From Hemileia vastatrix (Eukaryota > Basidiomycota > Pucciniomycetes > Pucciniales > Zaghouaniaceae): a DNA stretch of 64,000 nucleotides. Below the pieces are notes generated by a model. That model was not told the origin of the DNA and did no database searches. It was given only the letters and a program-made list of their open reading frames with translations. Location: NCBI GenBank assembly GCA_030280995.1, contig JASXTE010000005.1, positions 35,964,203 through 36,028,202 of the forward strand, read 5' to 3'. Both the position numbers and the translations under genes were made by a program. Of this stretch, positions 11,770 through 23,410 are shown piece by piece; positions within the stretch are counted from its first letter, which is position 1, and every line of letters begins with the position of its first letter.

Positions 11770-14700
11770 GTGCCTGTTATTATATGTGGAAAAGAAATAT
11801 ATGCTATTCTTGAAACTGGGGCTGCAGGTAGTGTATTTTCAATTAAAAAATTAATGAAACTTGATAGTAAGTATAAAGATAAACTAGAACCTGTACAGAA
11901 AAAGGCCTGGAGGGGTTTTGGTTCAGTATTAAATCCAATTGGCAAATAAAAAACTGCTGTATTATTTAAATATAATAATGGATATGTAAGAGCAGTGTGT
12001 GAACTTGTAGTAATGGATAATAATAATTGTAGTGATTGGTTTATTATTGGTGATGACTTATTGACCAAATTTGGCATTAAACTAGTTCCTGAAAATAGTT
12101 GCTTCACTATAGGTGTAAATGGGAAAAGAAAATTCAAGATTTTCTCTGAGAATTAAAGATTTTCTCTGAAAATTCATTTTATTCAATTTCTCCTAAAGAA
12201 GAACAACTGCAAGGTGGAAGAACAACCACTGAAGTGGTAAAATGGAAAATGAAATCCATAAAGCCTATTTCAGTCCTAAACTCTCAAAAATTGTAGAAAA
12301 CAATATTTTGGAATTGATATAATCTCATCCTATGGCATTTTCTCATGCTTCAAATGAACTAGGATTGGTTAAAGACCATGAGATGAAAATATCTTTAAGT
12401 TGTGATTTAGATAATATTCCTGGCAGCTTGAAAAATAAATCTTACCCAGCTTCTCCTGAAAAAAGGAAATACATTTAAGACAACATTATAATGTTGTTAG
12501 AAATAGTTATTGTTGAAAAAGTGGACACAAAACCTAAATATTGTATTATTTAACCAGTATTAATCTCTTATGAAAAAGATAATGCAAGATTATGTGGTGA
12601 CTACAGAGCTCTGAATACTTTCACTGTATATGATATTTACCCTCTACCAAGCATAGCTTCTATCCATGCTAACTTAAAAGGTGCAAAATATATTTCCTGT
12701 CTGGATGGAAACAAAGTTTACCACCTGATCCCTGTGGAAAAGAATTCTCAGAATTTCTTACTCATAACCACACACATGGGCATCTATAAATATGTGAGAA
12801 TGCCTTTTGGCCCAAATAATGCACCTTAAGTCTTCCAAAAATTAATGGATATTATTTTTCATCAGGAAATGGTTGAAAGATGGTTTTTAGTTTATATTGA
12901 TGACATCATAGTGTTTATAAAAGCATACAATGAACATTTAAATCACCTGAAGAGAGTATTTCAAAAAATGGATGAAATTAATATGACAATTCATTAAAGA
13001 AATGTAAGTTTGGGTTTAAATCCTTGAAAGTAGTTGGACATGTTGTATCTGGATTGCAAATTTGTGTTCACCAGAATAAAGTGGAAGCAGTAAAAAACAT
13101 TAGTATACCTAAGAATGTGAAAGATGTTCCAAGGTTTTTAGATATTTGTGGATATTATAGGCAGTATATAAAAAACAACCAATCCATTGCAGCCCCTTTA
13201 ACACCATTAATCAGGAAAAATGAGGATTTCATTAGGAATAATGAAAGACACCAACATGCCTTTGATAAATTGAAGGAATTTTTAATGTCAGCTCCAATAT
13301 TGGGACTGCCAGATTTGAACCTCCCTTTTATCTTGTATACTGATGCAAGTTTCACGGAGTTAGGTTCTGCTTTACAGTAAAAACAGATAGTAAATGGTAA
13401 CTTATCTGAAGTATTTATCTTTTATATATCCAGAACCTTAAGAAAGACAGAATTGAGATATGGTGCCGCCCAACTGGAATGTTTAGCCATTGTGTAGTCA
13501 CTGGAGAAACTTCATTACTATCTGGAAGACTGGAAATTTTAATTAATAACAGATTGAAGTTCAGTAAAATCATTACTAAAAATGAAAACACCTAATAGGC
13601 ACATGTTTAGATGGCAACTAGCTTTACAAGAGTAAAGAGGAAGAACTAAAATCACTCATAGAACAGGAACATTGCATTCTAATGTCAATTTATTATCCAG
13701 AATCCCTTTACCAAATGATACTGATTTCCCAGCTTATGTACCTGAAAATGAATTTATACATATATTTGGGATTTATATAGTGGATTTAGAGGAAGAATTC
13801 ATGCAAACTATATTAGAAATTTATTCATCTGATTGAGATTTGTCTAAATTATCTACCATGTTAAATTATCCAAATAATGAGAAATTATAAACATGGATTT
13901 TGTCACTGGCTTGCCATTAGCAGGAAAATAATCTTTCAATTCTTTCTGGGTATTTGTAGATAGATTAACAAAAATGTGTAAATTTATCTCTAATCATAAA
14001 GAGGTATCTGCAAAAGACTTGGAATTACTAGGCTGGACTAAAATGATGAATAGTGCTGGGTTCCCCAAAGCCATAATCTCTGGCAGAGACCCTAAATTTA
14101 TTTCAGAGCTCTGGACATCTTTGATAGAAGTATCAGGCTTTCAATTGAAATTTTCTACAGCACACAATCCTCAAACTGCTGGACTGGCTGAAAGAATGAT
14201 ACAGACTCTGGAAGACATGATAAGAAGATATTGTGCCTTTGGATTAGAATAAAAAGACAATGTGAAATTCACCCATGGCTGGGTAACATTAATTCCTGGC
14301 CTTGAATTTGCTTATAATAGCACATCTAATTCTGTAACTGAGAAAAACCTATTTGAACTCTGGCTGGAATATCTACCAAATACCCCAGTAAATCATTTAA
14401 ATAAATAACCAAGGTTAGATATACAGCCTGGTACTAAGTCCTTTATTCATATGCAACAAATTTGTAGAAAGAATGTAGAGGAATGCATCTAAAAAGCACT
14501 AGAATATGAAAAGAAAAGGTGGGATAAATCTCATAAAGAATTTGAATTTAAAAAAGGAGATGAAGTCCTGATTTCAACACTAAATTTTAACTTAAAAGGT
14601 AATGTTAAATTAAAGGACCCCTTTGTAGGACCTTTTGTAGTCAAAAAAATGGTTGGTATTAATGCTGTGGAAGTCATAGTATATGTCCAATATGATAGGA

Positions 14701-14800
14701 AACATCCAGTTATCCCTATCTCATTATTAAATCCTTACCATGCAAATGATCCTGACTTATTTCTAAAAAGAAGAGGAAGGCCTAAAAAGCAACCTTAATA
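11770..14800 (+). pseudogene. G2, an older Ty3/Gypsy pol remnant
   Basis: A different Gypsy family from G1 and G3, broken by many stops. Protease 11770-12156 has ILETGAAGSVFS, so the catalytic Asp is Glu. RT about 12400-13000 includes LCGDYRALNTFTVYDIYPLP, MPFGPNNAP and the catalytic box YIDD. 13024-13380 is the RT connection and start of RNase H (GYYRQYIKNNQSIAAPLTPL, LYTDASFTELGSALQ). The integrase core at about 13890-14252 has SGRDPKFISELW and STAHNPQTAGLAERM; the zinc-binding N-terminus seems deleted. The C-terminal domain (about 14560-14800) includes GPFVVKKM and ISLLNPYH. The 5' half of the element is separated by the G1 insertion. Confidence 0.85.
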
Positions 14801-16600
14801 AATTGTGGAAAAAGAATATATTGAAGAAATACTCAAGAAAAATATCCTTACTAAAAGAAAGGAACTTAGTATTTATTAATATTTAATGGAAAATCAAATG
14901 AATTTGATAAATGGACACCTGAACCAAAATTTCAAATTTATCCTCCCTTCTCAATGAATTTAAACAGAAATAAATTTCTGTTCAACAAAATGAGGGGTTA
15001 AAAAACCAGTACTCATAATATTTTATTATTTTCTATCTCTTTAAAAAATTAATCTTTAATGCTACAGAATTTTCTGAATACCTGAAAAATAACATTAAAT
15101 AAAAAAAAGTGTATAACTTATCATTTTTTATTGTTTTTTGGGTGGGTTAGTTTTAACATGGATATCCCCAGGACTGATAAAAAATTACTTATAATTTATG
15201 TTAAACACATGGACTATACATGGGAGCAATAAATTAGAGTACCCAAATTGTATACATAAGTAAATTTATGATAAAATACAAAATATGCCATCATAACACC
15301 TTTTATACACGCATATATCCACCTTTTTAAGGCTTATGTACTTAAAATTAAGTTTGAATTTGTTAGGGTAATGTCAAGAACATTAATTTTAAGGCTGCAT
15401 AATTTTTAAGTAGACTTAAAGCTGTTGTTTCCATTATTTTATGTAAAAATCAAGAAATGTGCTTTAAATCATATAAAAGTTGAGTATATGCACTATAAAT
15501 TTAATAATATTAAAAATGTACTTTTACAGATCAATTTTTCTTAATAAGAACTATTGATCTGGCTACTAAAATGCATAAAAATAACACTTTTCAATTTTGG
15601 TGTTTTTTATGCCAGAAATGGCTTCTGTGTACTGGCCACACACTGCTTGCATTTTTCCGGTGTGAATAGCTTCATTTTTAGCAAATTTAGCTTTTTCACA
15701 CTTTAATTACCCCACATTCTAGGCATAATGTGGGTAAAAACGTTAAAATAGGCCACAGACGCTTATTTAGTGTCCAGTTTAATTATAAATGCATTGACTC
15801 TTATTATATGCACTAATTTCATTGATAACCTCAAGCTTGGCACTTTAATTTACTACCACACTTAAATTTGCCTAAAATAGTCAATTATTTACCCATTCAA
15901 GTGCCTTCCAAGGACTGCATGTAGTTACTCCACATCTCACGCCCTTTTTTGGGTTTAAAGTGGTTTCTCAGTCAATTTTGGTTATTTTTGAATGGTGATT
16001 TCATATATTTTAATGTCATTATTAGCCCCATAATTTTTACTGTTAGTCCCCCTCAATATTGAGTAATAATTAATTTTAATTTTCCCTTTTTTGTCTTTTA
16101 TTTTAATTTATTACACATATATACTCTCTTTTTTGCTTATTCTTTATTTTTGATGGATTATCCCTATTGCTGCTGGATTTTGGCGGGTGATATCATTCTA
16201 ATTATGTTAGTGGTTACTCTTAAGGTTTTTGGACATGTCTATTAGCTGTAATGCGGCATTATTAACTATGTATAGAGATGGTAAATCAAGGGGTTCATTG
16301 GGGAAGTTATTGTGTATAAAAGGAGGGGGTTTTTGGCCTTGTTTTCTACATTCTTTATCATTAAAATCAAACATATAACCAATAATATTTACAATACATA
16401 TCAATAGTACTTATATAGTCTTTAAATAGTATCTGAATTATTAAATCTATTTTTCTACCAACTATAAGATTGTAAGCCATATATATAATTAGAGAGATTT
16501 AAATTACTGAGACCCTTATATTGAGTGATATTTTAATACTTATTGGCTTTTGACTACAGTATTCATACAGGAACATATATATCTTCTAGAAAACTAACCA
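14801..16600. other. AT-rich stretch after G2, possibly including its 3' LTR
   Basis: Pol-like sequence fades out by about 14960. A purine run (AAAATGAGGGG) near 14990 could be a polypurine tract, in which case an LTR would start near 15000. No second copy is in the window to confirm it. No ORF, tRNA or repeat stands out. Confidence 0.3.
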
Positions 16601-16639
16601 TTAAAACTAGTTCATATCTCTATACTTGATCTCAGCCTG

Positions 16640-17260
16640 ACAGGAAATATCTGGTTGGGTTAAGGATTTAGCTTCAGGGAAGCGAAGGATGGTGGATGAA
16701 AAAGTAGACAAAGTCATTGAGGATGCTTCAGAGCAAGCAGGGAATGAATAAACCCTGTCAAAAAAACAACAATTTATCATAAAGAATGATGACAAAGATG
16801 AAGTAGAGGTTGTAGAGAAAAGCCTTTATTCCTTGAGGTTGACCCTGAGTTTGGAGTAAGTGATTTAATTTAATTTTCACTACTTTGACAGTAGCTTATT
16901 TTTTTGTTTTAGATTGTGGAGACCATGGAAGAGGTTCCTGTAGCATTTAACAGTGGGCCAGTCCCTGAGGTTCCCACTGAGGTTGAGCAGCCAATTGAGA
17001 GTGGTCTTCCAAGCACTGAGGAAGCCAACTTAACGGTTGAAGTCTTGGATCAATTATGGTCCAAGCAACCCCGTTTAAATTTTTGAATGTCATTATTCAA
17101 GGATTTATCTGAAGAGCTTGGGAAAACTGTGTATTTGGCTTCATATGATATAGCCAAGGTATTGTTAGATATTGGAGAGGCAGTTTTTGCTGAAGGTGAT
17201 GAGCTGTTTGAAAAGAGTCAAAAGGGAATTTGGCAAGTGATGGAATAGATGAAGGATTTT
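16640..17260 (+). pseudogene. Decayed spliced ORF of unknown function
   Basis: Two coding-like blocks flank a probable intron with GTAAGT at 16856 and a TTTTGTTTTAG acceptor at about 16912 (57 bp). The first block ends FLEVDPEFG; the second begins in phase with IVETMEEVPVAFNSGP and goes on through ELGKTVYLASYDIAKVLLDI. TGA near 17085, TAG near 17248 and at least one frame change upstream of the intron make it non-functional. I do not recognise the family. It may be an accessory gene of a retroelement, given the surroundings. Confidence 0.4.
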
Positions 17261-17264
17261 ATTC

Positions 17265-18030
17265 AAAGTAAAATAGAAGAAAAAATAGTTTAGAAAAGAA
17301 GAAGAAATTAAAGTAGAAAAGAAAAAATTTATTTTTGTATACAATTTTTTTCTTGAATATTATTTTATTATTTTATTTTGTTATTTTGTTTTTGATTGAC
17401 TTATTATGTAAAGAGAAGGAAAGAAAGAAGAAAAAAAAGTTGTGTTTAAGAAAGAAAATTTTGAGAAAAGAAAAAGAAATTTAGAATTTAAAGAAAGTTG
17501 ATTTGAGGTTGATTGTTTGAGTGTTTTGATAGTTTGAGCTTGACAAAACTGAAAAAAACAGAAAATAGTTTGAAGGTTGAATGAAAAAAGAAAAAAATAT
17601 TTTTAGAGAAAGAATATAATAATTGTAATATGAAAATAATTTTAGAAAGAAAAAATAAATTTATTTTAATATATGTTGTAATTAGTATGTTTGATTTTTT
17701 TTAAAATTTAAATTTAAATTAATTTGTTTTACTTTATTTTTATTTTACTTTAGTTTTATTTTATTTTATTTTAATAATGTTTTAAATTTTTGTTTTTTTT
17801 TAAAGAAATATATGGAAATTAAAAAATTTAAAAATTTAAAAACAGTTGAAAGAATAATTAAGATTTTAAATGATTATGAAGTTTTAAGTTTTAATTTTAA
17901 AAGACATGTTAAGGATATAAGTCTTTAAGTTTTTAGAAAAATAAAGACAAAGAAAAGAAAAGAAACAGAGAAAGAAAGAGAGATAAAAGAATGAATTTTA
18001 AGGCTTAAGTTTTGAAGGATATTTTAAATG
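17265..18030. repeat. Purine-rich low-complexity tract
   Basis: Long runs of A and G on the + strand (AAAAGAAGAAGAAATTAAAG and similar), broken by T-rich parts at 17680-17810. No ORF or tandem unit of constant length is seen. Confidence 0.6.
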
Positions 18031-18207
18031 AAAAGATATGATAAGTTTGGGAGCATTAGAAACATTTATGGCTGATTCCCAGGATGTTTTATTAGCTTCA
18101 TCAAGATAGTCTTCCCATTCCGAAAGATATTGGTGCTTCCCTTTGTGCCTTCTTGAGTCAAGAATCCTTCTTACTTACCACTCTAGATGATCCTCTACTT
18201 TTACCGG
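18031..18207. other. Short unassigned flank left of G3
   Basis: Not repetitive in the window and no gene seen. It ends ACCGG directly before the LTR. Confidence 0.3.
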
Positions 18208-19300
18208 TGTAGACAATCCTATAGTACTAGCTATAGGCCTTGGCCAAGGGAGTTGGAGAAAAACCAGAGAGAAATTCCCCTGTCCCTTTAGAAAAAAAAA
18301 GTGAGATTTACTTGCTAAAGTAAGTTAGTTCCTGTTTTGCTAAAGCTCCTTTTCAACACACTTGACTGCTTGATGAGCCAAGAAAGTAGTCCCCAGATAG
18401 ACTACCAGACCAAAGAACTGAAATGTAGAGCAATGTCCACACCAGAGACAGCAAAGATACTTGATGTAGGCTGAAAATCCACACCAGAGACAGCAATAAT
18501 ACTTGCTATAGCCTGCAAGACTATAACAGAGAAAACAGTTGCCAAAGTTAAGTTAAATGAAGAACTCACTTGCAACAAACACAGCCAATTGTGGCCAGAA
18601 AACAGTGAAAACTGAGTGAGGAACAATGATATCACCTCCGGATGGTTGTATGATGATTAAGGTTGCCCCAAACTCTCTTATTCACTATGTACACACAGAC
18701 CACTATCTAAGAGCCCATGCACACCCACCAATCTGGCGCCTGTACCTGCCAAATTGAATAAAAAACCCTCCTGAAGTGCTCCCCAACCTTCTAAAACAGA
18801 GGCGGGCCGGCCGCCCAACGTCGGAGGTGCCGCCTGAAGCGGCCCGGCCTCCCTGAATCCAGAAAACCAATAAAAACAACTAATCTACTTAGAAAAATTA
18901 GCTACAACTACTAAAACCTTTAAAACACAGAATTTCACTATAACAACATTGTGACATGAAATATAGAGAAAAATTAGCTCTATCCAATGGTACTAAGCAT
19001 TTAACCCTAAGACTTAATGTTAGCCCGTAAAACACGAAAAACAAAATTAAACAGCAATCTTTTATAAATGAAAAATGAGGAAATGACACCTTAAAACTTA
19101 GAATATAAAAAATGTCTACAAGACATAAAATATAGAGAAAAACTGGGGCTATCCAATGATAGTACCCACATACTTGCAGACCCAATATCCACGGAATGAA
19201 ACCATAAAAATACCCAATTCCTTAACAGATGTCAATTAAGACATGCACAAACAGCGCCAAATCACACAACAAAGGCCCCTACCAATGTTGGAAGACCACA
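18208..19300 (-). repeat. G3 3' LTR
   Basis: A 1093-bp copy running TGTAGACAATCC...GAAGACCACA on the + strand, that is TGTGGTCTTC to GATTGTCTACA in element orientation. It has the same length as the copy at 40531-41623 and differs by scattered substitutions. A GC-rich patch at about 18801-18852 stands out against the AT-rich surroundings. Confidence 0.92.
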
Positions 19301-19315
19301 TCCTCCCTCCAATTA
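19301..19315 (-). promoter_or_regulatory. Polypurine tract of G3
   Basis: On the - strand TTGGAGGGAGGA directly precedes the 3' LTR, the same as in G1. Confidence 0.75.
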
Positions 19316-19318
19316 AGA

Positions 19319-19990
19319 ATGTCCACATTCTTTCTTCATCAAACCACCATGTCCAACCTTCTTCCCAAATCTGCCTCTGAAATGGGTCCTTACCAATACT
19401 GCATCGACAATAATTTTATCTGCACCATGACACCACCTGTCCATCCATACAGAATGTCCTGCAATGTCTGCCAATCTAGAAAGAAGACCTGCTACAGACC
19501 TGGTCCATTATCTTCTGAAACAGATTCACCTCCACCTCAACCTGGTCCATCTTCTTCCAGCACCAAAAGATCTTGGCCATCCATCCTGATATCCAGATTA
19601 ATCAAAAAGCTTCACTCTTCCCAGAAGAGTGCCACAACCCATAAAACAACTAGTTCCACCATCCCTGGTCCATCTGATGGTAAAGAACTTTCCTTCCTTC
19701 CTTCAACTTTTAAAACTGATGACTTCTCAGTTCCCCCATCTTCTGATAGTGATGATAACAATGTAGGATCCATTGCACCACCAACACCAAACCACTTGCC
19801 CACTATCAAGGCCAAGTTCCAACAACACACATCTCAACAGAAACAACTTCTGCTTCACTACTTCCAATCCACTCCTGCTAGAGATCCACAGGACATTGAG
19901 AACAGAAGAAACCTCATTCACCAGTTCAAGGCTAATTCTGAACACTTCATTTCATCTCTTGATTCCCTCTGTAATTCCACTAGTACTTGA
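19319..19990 (+). CDS. Antisense CX2CX6C protein inside G3
   Basis: An open frame running against the element, between pol and the 3' LTR. The frame is open back to 19229, inside the LTR. I prefer ATG at 19319 or 19349, because G1 has the related gene starting just inside the polypurine tract. The protein has CNVCQSRKKTC (CX2CX6C), two further cysteines upstream (YQYCIDNNFIC), a Ser/Pro-rich middle (PPPQPGPSSSSTKRSW) and a C-terminal part with LLLHYFQSTPARDPQDIENR. The C-terminal part and the motif are shared with the broken G1 gene. The cysteine spacing is like half of a Zn2Cys6 DNA-binding cluster, but the second triad is missing, so function is open. Antisense LTR promoter activity would be the simplest driver. 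Confidence 0.6.
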   Translation: MSTFFLHQTTMSNLLPKSASEMGPYQYCIDNNFICTMTPPVHPYRMSCNVCQSRKKTCYRPGPLSSETDSPPPQPGPSSSSTKRSWPSILISRLIKKLHSSQKSATTHKTTSSTIPGPSDGKELSFLPSTFKTDDFSVPPSSDSDDNNVGSIAPPTPNHLPTIKAKFQQHTSQQKQLLLHYFQSTPARDPQDIENRRNLIHQFKANSEHFISSLDSLCNSTST

Positions 19991-20039
19991 GTTTGATTCA
20001 GAAAAGAAAAATTGACCACACCCTCTATAGGATGTAACC

Positions 20040-20520
20040 ACCAACAACCCTCAGTTTTAAGTCTTGGGGGACCATCCTCTTTTTATAGTCTTGGGGGACT
20101 CAAAAACTCTTAGTTTAAAGTCTTGGGGGACTCAAAAACCTAAATCATAAACCCAGAAACAGATATCAACCACATTAAGACACAGAGAAAAAACTAACGT
20201 TCTGGAGTAATTGTAAATAGAGCTGCCAGCTCATCAATTACCCCCAAACTTGCCTTTGCTAAATTTGGAGGCTCCCCCTGTGGATACCCTCCACCAATCT
20301 TTCAAAACAAACCCCAACAACAAAACTCATTCCTCAGTTTATAGTCTTGGGGGACTCAACCAACAAAAATCCTCAGTTTAAAGTCTTTGGGGACTAAAAC
20401 AGTGTTCAGTTTAAAGTCTTGACAGACTAAACTTGATAAAATCTTGAAACCAGCCAGTTTAAAGTCTTGGAGGACGGCCAGAAACCAGATTTCAGTTTAA
20501 AGTCTTGATGGACTGACGGA
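20040..20520 (-). repeat. TTAAACTG motif array in the 3' region of G3
   Basis: Eight copies, read on the + strand as CAGTTTAAAGTCTTGGGGGAC with variations, start near 20052, 20079, 20110, 20333, 20371, 20406, 20454 and 20492. On the - strand they match the GTCC..CAAGACTTTAAACTG motif of G1. A GGAGTAATTGT...CAATTACCCC hairpin module lies among them at 20200-20254. More copies follow at about 22913, 23176 and 23428. Confidence 0.75.
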
Positions 20521-20665
20521 ATTTTGCATAAAATAGACGCAGCCAATTTCATGCAGAACACCTCTACAGCCAACCTGCTGAACTTCCACCTTCACTTCAT
20601 CATCTACCCATCACTGACAAAAATCTCCTCCTATCCCTTTCCATCATCTTTTCTCACCACAGATC

Positions 20666-22218
20666 ATGGCTGGATCTCCTGATGTTAACCTTTCTACTCT
20701 CCCTTGCTTCACTGCTCTCAGGGACTATGCCTGCAAACAGTGCATACTCATGTGCAGACCTTGCACATTCACTCTTCCAACTCCTGAAGCCAAATTCTAC
20801 AACAGGGCTTGTGATTCTTGCTATTCCAAAAAGAAAAAATGTGACAGAGATGCCAACTACCCTATTCCTCCTCCTTTGCCTTCTCATAAATACATCTCCA
20901 GATCCCCTACCAGATCCCCAGTTCTTGGTCCTTCCTCTTTCTCTTTATCTTCAGAACCTTCCAGAAGATCCAGAAGCTCAGCTTGCAGAACTCTTCCCAA
21001 AAGACCAGCCTTAGCTTCCCAAGAAACTGCTTTTATCTCTGCCAAATTAGCTCCAAAAGCTTCAAGATCAGATCCCAGGCTTCTAGACCGCGTCCAGGCA
21101 GCCCTCCCGCCTCACTAGACAGTGAAAATCCGGCTCAAAACCTCCAAAAACAACTGTAAAACAGCCAAATTCAATCAATTAACGAAAACAACTCTACACA
21201 ATCACCTCCCACTTCTCCCAGAGCAATGCAGCCAACCCTTCCAAAGTCCAAAAACTCCAAATTTTCCCAAACTTCTAGGAGACCTGCCAGAGAACTCCAA
21301 GCAGAAAGCAGAACACCCAACAATGCACCCAAGCAACAACTTTGTCCCCAGCTAAGACAAAGAAACTACACCTCTCCTCTGTCAGCCAACTATTCTTCTG
21401 ACAGTTCCATCTCTTTAAAGGCTCCATCCAGAAGAGATCAATCTGCTTCCAAATCACCCTCTCCTGCTCCATCTTTTAACAACCCTGGTACTCCATCACC
21501 AGCACCTCCTAGAGAAGAATCCAACAAAAATAACAACAACAACAACAACAACAATCCCACTGCTCCAACTAAGCCCCAGGAACATCAGCCTCCTAGTTCA
21601 CCTTCTCAAAATCTTTCAGAGGAAGACCAAGAGAATCCATATCTTTCCCTGGTTGATCCACCCACTATGACCATTACAAAATCTTCAGAGATCCAAATTC
21701 CAGCTGCTTACAAATTTTATGAGCTTCCAATCTGTAAGTACCAAATTAATTTATCCCATTTCTTCAACAAAAATAATTACTGATCTAATTCTTCTTGTCT
21801 AGTTGGCACTCCTCCTCCTGAATCTATTATTGGAGTTGGCCAACCTCTTGAAACCTCTTTGACCCTGGATTATGGAGACATGAAAAAACACCAAAGCACC
21901 ATGTATTCCAACATGCTAAAAGCCTTTGCCATCCATGGACCTTTGAATGACTTTAAAAAATCCCTGAGAAAGCGCCTGTTGGAAGACCACTGGAAAATGT
22001 CTAGGATCATTAGGCACACACTCCAGAACTCCATTGATGACTCTTCTTCTTCCTCCTCTGAACTTCCCTCTAATCCAATTCCTGACCATTACAATCCTTA
22101 TAATCTCTCCAGCAGGATGCACTTCAAAGAACACAGTTCTTCCCACAATCCCAACAAAAAACAAAAACGACATCACAATCCGGACCAGCCTCCAGAAGCT
22201 TCATCATCCAGACCATGA
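20666..22218 (+). pseudogene. Second antisense CX2CX6C gene in G3, with one intron
   Basis: The first frame (20666-21118) begins MAGSPDVNLSTLPCF and has CDSCYSKKKKC (CX2CX6C) after a cysteine-rich lead (YACKQCILMCRPC), in the same order as in the protein at 19319. Near 21080-21115 the reading must move to another frame (GSPPASLDSENPAQ), with one TAA at 21157-21159. From 21160 the frame is open through a Ser/Pro-rich part with an Asn run. It then meets an intron of 69 bp (21734-21802: GTAAGT donor, CTGAT branch-like site, GTCTAG acceptor, phase 1). The last exon encodes PESIIGVGQPLETSLTLDYG, a charged segment with RKRLLEDHWKMSRIIRH, and a KKQKR tail. The frame change and stop make it probably inactive. 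I do not recognise the family. Confidence 0.5.
21734..21802 (+). other. Probable intron in the second antisense gene
   Basis: GTAAGT at the 5' end, CTGAT near the 3' end and TCTTGTCTAG at the acceptor. Removing it keeps the flanking frames in register (phase 1). Confidence 0.6.
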
Positions 22219-22229
22219 GCTCCTGCAAA

Positions 22230-23410
22230 AAGATTAGAAACATAATAATAATATAAAACAATTAATAAAAATAATTTCAGAATTTTTTTTTTTATCTACC
22301 AATATACTAAAATTAAAAATTAATAAATAAAATAAATGAAATAAAATAAAATATAAAAAATAATACAAATGGTATCCCCCAGCCAATTGATGAGCTGATC
22401 CCCTGATACCTTACCCACATCCAAGTGCACCTTGATGTGGATACACAATTAAATATTTTAAATGATTAACAGAAAACAATAAATTAAAAAATTTAGAAAT
22501 TCAGAAGATAATAAAAATAATGAAACACAGAAACACATGAAATAAATAAAAAATAAAAAAGAAAATAGCATTGCCTGGCCAATTGATGAGCCTTTCCCCA
22601 CCAATGCTTGCCCACATCCAGGTGACCCTGATGTGGTAACACCCAATATTTTTGATTTTATATTCTTAAACAACCCCCATAAAAAAATTAAAAGAAAAAA
22701 GAGAAAAAAGAAAATAATCTAAAACTACTGTCTAGCAAAAACATAACTGCAAAATCAAAGAAGGTCAAGCTCCATAGATGATCCAATAAGGGAAAGTCCG
22801 GTCCATAGAAATGATCACTGGGTGGGCTCCCTCCAATAAGTAAAAATGATGGGAGACCACCAGTGGTCCACCACCAATCTGAAAGAACCATAGATAAAGA
22901 AGCCAGTCCCAAACCAGTTTAATGTCATAGTGGACTTGAAACCTGAATAATAAACAACAGAACTAGAATTCAACTAGGAAAAACAAAAGACTTGAGACAG
23001 ACATTCTGGGGTAACTGTTCTACAGAGCAGCCAGCTCATCAGTTACCCCCACACTTGCAAAAATAAAATCTAGAACCCCCCCTGGGTACCTTCTAACAAA
23101 AACACAACATCCAACACAAAAAAACCCAAACCAATAAACAGTGAAGAGTCCAGCACATGAAAACTAAAGGAAATTCCAGTTTAAAGTCATAGAGGACTAA
23201 AACCTGTGAAAAGAAACCAATACTAGGGTTCAACCAAATTAAGAGAAAGGGTTGGAACCAGACAATCTGGGGTAACTGTTGATAGAGCAGCCAGCCCATC
23301 AGTCACCCCTACACTTGCCAAGATTAAATCTAGAAGCCCCACCCATGGGTACCTTCTAACAAAAAGTTTCCAACACAAAAGTTGCTCTGCAACACCAAAA
23401 AAATTCCAAA
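22230..23410 (-). repeat. Hairpin modules in the 3' region of G3
   Basis: Several modules each contain an imperfect inverted repeat. At 22371-22440, GGTATC pairs with GATACC and CCACATC with GATGTGG; a second copy is at 22574-22633. At 22810-22875, GATCACTGGGTGGGCTCCC pairs with GGGAGACCACCAGTGGTC. At 23004-23058 and 23265-23319, GGGTAACTG pairs with CAGTTACCCC across AGAGCAGCCAGC. The same modules occur in G1 at 8120-8640. No coding frame is supported here. Confidence 0.6.
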
